A stretch of DNA of 64,000 nt from Anas platyrhynchos. Its lineage: Eukaryota; Chordata; Aves; Anseriformes; Anatidae. The notes under the pieces were generated by a model that saw only the letters and a list, made by a program, of their open reading frames with translations, did not search any database and had not been told where the DNA came from. The stretch covers positions 108,395,001 to 108,459,000 of the forward strand of contig NC_092588.1 in the NCBI RefSeq assembly GCF_047663525.1, given 5' to 3'. Shown one piece after another: positions 61,601-64,000 of the stretch (positions within the stretch are counted from its first letter, which is position 1; every line of letters starts with the position of its first letter). The position numbers were made by a program, and so were the translations under genes.

Positions 61601-64000
61601 ATCTTGATTACCTTGAACAGCATGTTTTAATAATAATAATGGGCAGCATATTTGACTGAAAGATTAGATAAGGGCAAACTAAACCATCGTACTTGTTGGT
61701 TTTATTCACTGAGCAGCCACGCAAAAACTGTTGTAAAAGGAAAATGAACTTGTTCTTTGATTCCTGTTGATGTCAGTCCAAAATTGTGTGAAAGTGCTTC
61801 TTGATGCTTGCAGGAAACTGGACCGTAGGACCACAATCTTGCAAGTTTGCAGACTTCTTGGCCTGGCAGAATGAAAGGACAGAGATGTTAAAGGAGATGT
61901 TATTGTAAATTCTGAAAAAACGTTACTCAGATAATCTCTTCTAAAAATAAACAACTAAATGGGTGTTGTTCTCTTCAATATATGGAGTTCAGTTAATTTC
62001 TGTAGTATATGGTGTTTTTACAGAAGTCAGTGGAGGATCTCTTTCATTGTTTTGGTCAGCTCGGTTGGTTTTTGGCTTCTGGAAAGTTCTGCATGCTTAT
62101 CTTGGCACTAAGAAGTGTTTTGCTGTCACATTTGAGGCCTGGCTCTGGGTCGTGTCTCTGCTTGCCTTGGACTGCTTGCCTTGCAGTCAGGACGCTGCTC
62201 TGAAGAAGGAACCATGAGCAGCCAGAGGAGCCCGATGGCCCAGTTAGTGTCTCCTGAGCAAACAGATAAAGTTGGCCCCTCTGTCAAGTACAGTGCCACC
62301 GCTTTCACTTTAACGACGTGAGTTTACAAATACGTTCCAGAAATCCTTGACGTTGGAACAGGCCAATGTCACAAATATGTTCTGAAAATATCCTATCTAA
62401 ACTACAAACAATCTAGTTCAAGGAGTTAACAGATCCCAAGGTTTTGTTATCTGATTAACAAAAACAAACATTTTTTTTTCTATGTCGAAGGCAAACTGTT
62501 ACATTTCACTTCCTATTCCTGTTTCGTCTGAGACAGCTAGCTGAGTTATCAACCCACTTGACATCCCAAGGGCTTAATTCCTTTTTACTTACTATGCTGC
62601 AGTTACCAAAACCCTTCATGTGATCAAAAAGGAAGACCTATCATTTGCTTTTGCCATTAATGTCACGAAGAGTGGAGTTTTTTTTAGTAGTGGTATATTA
62701 CCTCTTGTCAACAGGAAGTTAAAAATAAAATACACCAAACTAGTTAGGATGGAAATTCCTCGTAGCTTAGCATTGGCAGGCATTGCATGGTATCATTAAG
62801 AAAAGGGAGTGTTATTTAGATAAGCTTTAGAGTCTAATCTCACCTTGGTAACTAATACTTGAAATTCCAGTTGGTACAATTTTGTTGTTTGGATGTGTTG
62901 TGGAAATATTTGGAAATGTTTGATGTCAAAATACACCGGTGCTATCATCTAGCTGCAGTTTGCCAGTTCCACTGCATTTTGTGCTGATAACTTCCTACCG
63001 CTCTGTGACTGCCAGGGTGAACATAAATCTTTAGGAGAATCCAGATACTGACCATCTGCAGGACCGGAGCACCTCCACACTGCTTGGGCAGAGCAAACTT
63101 GGTTCATCTGGCTTGTCCCCAACGGGATGCCCACAGGACCTGTGGGCAGTAGATCTGCTGACATTGACGGAGCTGCACCCTGAGTGTCGGGATGTCCCAG
63201 TTCAAGTCCAGTTCCAGCAGAACTGTCTGAAGGTGGTGGCTTCTGTGATACAATGATCTGACGACTTCCCAGAAAGGCTCCCGTCTGTCCTCATGGAGTC
63301 GGTCAATACTGCTGTGCTGTGGCTGCTGTCAGTACTGAGGAGAGATGAAGACCGTGCTTGGATTGTGCACTGCAGTTTAGCATCAGGGTGCATTGTTTCT
63401 GTTTCAGTCTTTGTAAGTGCTTGGAAAATGCTTTTCCTAGCTGCCTGTCAGCTAGGAGTAGCAGTGATTATTTCACTGTTGGCTGTTGGATTCCCTTTTC
63501 TTGGACTCCTCAGCTTTTTAGGAATGGAAGGGGGAAAAGCCCACATCTTTCCCCCTACCTTATTCTAAAGCAGCATTACAAGGAAACACAAAGAATTCCC
63601 ACAAGTGCAATGAATCACATCTATTTTGGAAAAAAATTAGGGGTTTGTTATATTCAATTAATATCCAGAAGCATCTTACAAAAGAATTCCCTGAGGACAT
63701 ACCAATATAGGGTTGCTAAAAGTTACAGTGAAAAATTGTTATAAAATCTCCAAGTTGCTCTTACCTTACAGTTTTACAGTAGAGAATTACAGTAGAGATG
63801 CAGTGTGCAAAAAATATGCCCACAAAGAGTTGTGGAGTGTCACGATTTACATGTGCCCTAATGACGGTTTGATTCATTAGAATGATTTGAAATTACTGGG
63901 TTCATGTGGGATTTGGGAAGCTGTTCGATGTGTGCTTTAGTCATCCTAAAATGCTAGTATAAAAATACATGGCAGGAAGCTGGATGATATTCTTAATTAA
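55665..64000. other. Sequence after the candidate exon, no gene recognised
   Basis: No known protein domain found. Two short tandem duplications of period 13 lie at 61251-61275 (gtttagggatac twice) and 63774-63798 (ttacagtagaga twice). A 171-codon minus-strand frame at 60190-60705 and a 160-codon one at 57908-58390 are unassigned and probably chance frames. A weak exon-like segment is at 62187-62317. Confidence 0.5.

Noticed and set aside
1..64000. CRISPR arrays, tRNA or rRNA genes, LTR retroviruses, bacterial operons
   Set aside because: None was seen. Direct repeats are microsatellites or two-copy duplications, and the only mobile DNA recognised is CR1.

Overview
The window is nuclear DNA from a vertebrate, almost certainly a bird. 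The evidence is long AT-rich introns with GT-AG boundaries, a CpG-island promoter, and several 5'-truncated CR1 LINE copies, some ending in the bird-typical ATTCTATG-type 3' tail. No bacterial, CRISPR, tRNA or rRNA features were seen. The species cannot be named from the sequence alone.

The one gene that can be read completely is DEK on the minus strand (about 4.7 to 23.65 kb). DEK is a chromatin architectural protein and histone chaperone. Ten coding exons (2 to 11) join in frame into a 369-residue protein, and a non-coding exon 1 is proposed inside the CpG island. The human protein has 375 residues. Every intron examined has GT-AG ends and all codon phases match. The last coding exon holds only LIS and the stop.

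Layout: 1 to 4.66 kb is flanking sequence with CR1 fragments and a possible poly(A) site of a convergent plus-strand gene at the left edge (KDM1B would be expected from vertebrate gene order, but none of its coding sequence was found). From 4.66 to 23.65 kb is DEK, with further CR1 pieces and several short inverted repeats in its introns. From 23.2 to 24.56 kb is a two-lobed CpG island with YY1, NF-Y (CCAAT) and CRE motifs. From 24.56 to 64 kb no protein-coding exon could be recognised and no CR1 was seen. That part holds simple repeats, a few short tandem duplications, and a TATA-containing candidate promoter and 5' exon near 55.3 to 55.66 kb. This might belong to a plus-strand gene starting to the right (RNF144B by known gene order), but that is inference.

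Nothing in the window amounts to a clearly new biological system. The best leads are the paired hairpins in DEK intron 4, two CR1-related copies that share both ends, and the candidate promoter and exon near 55.4 kb.
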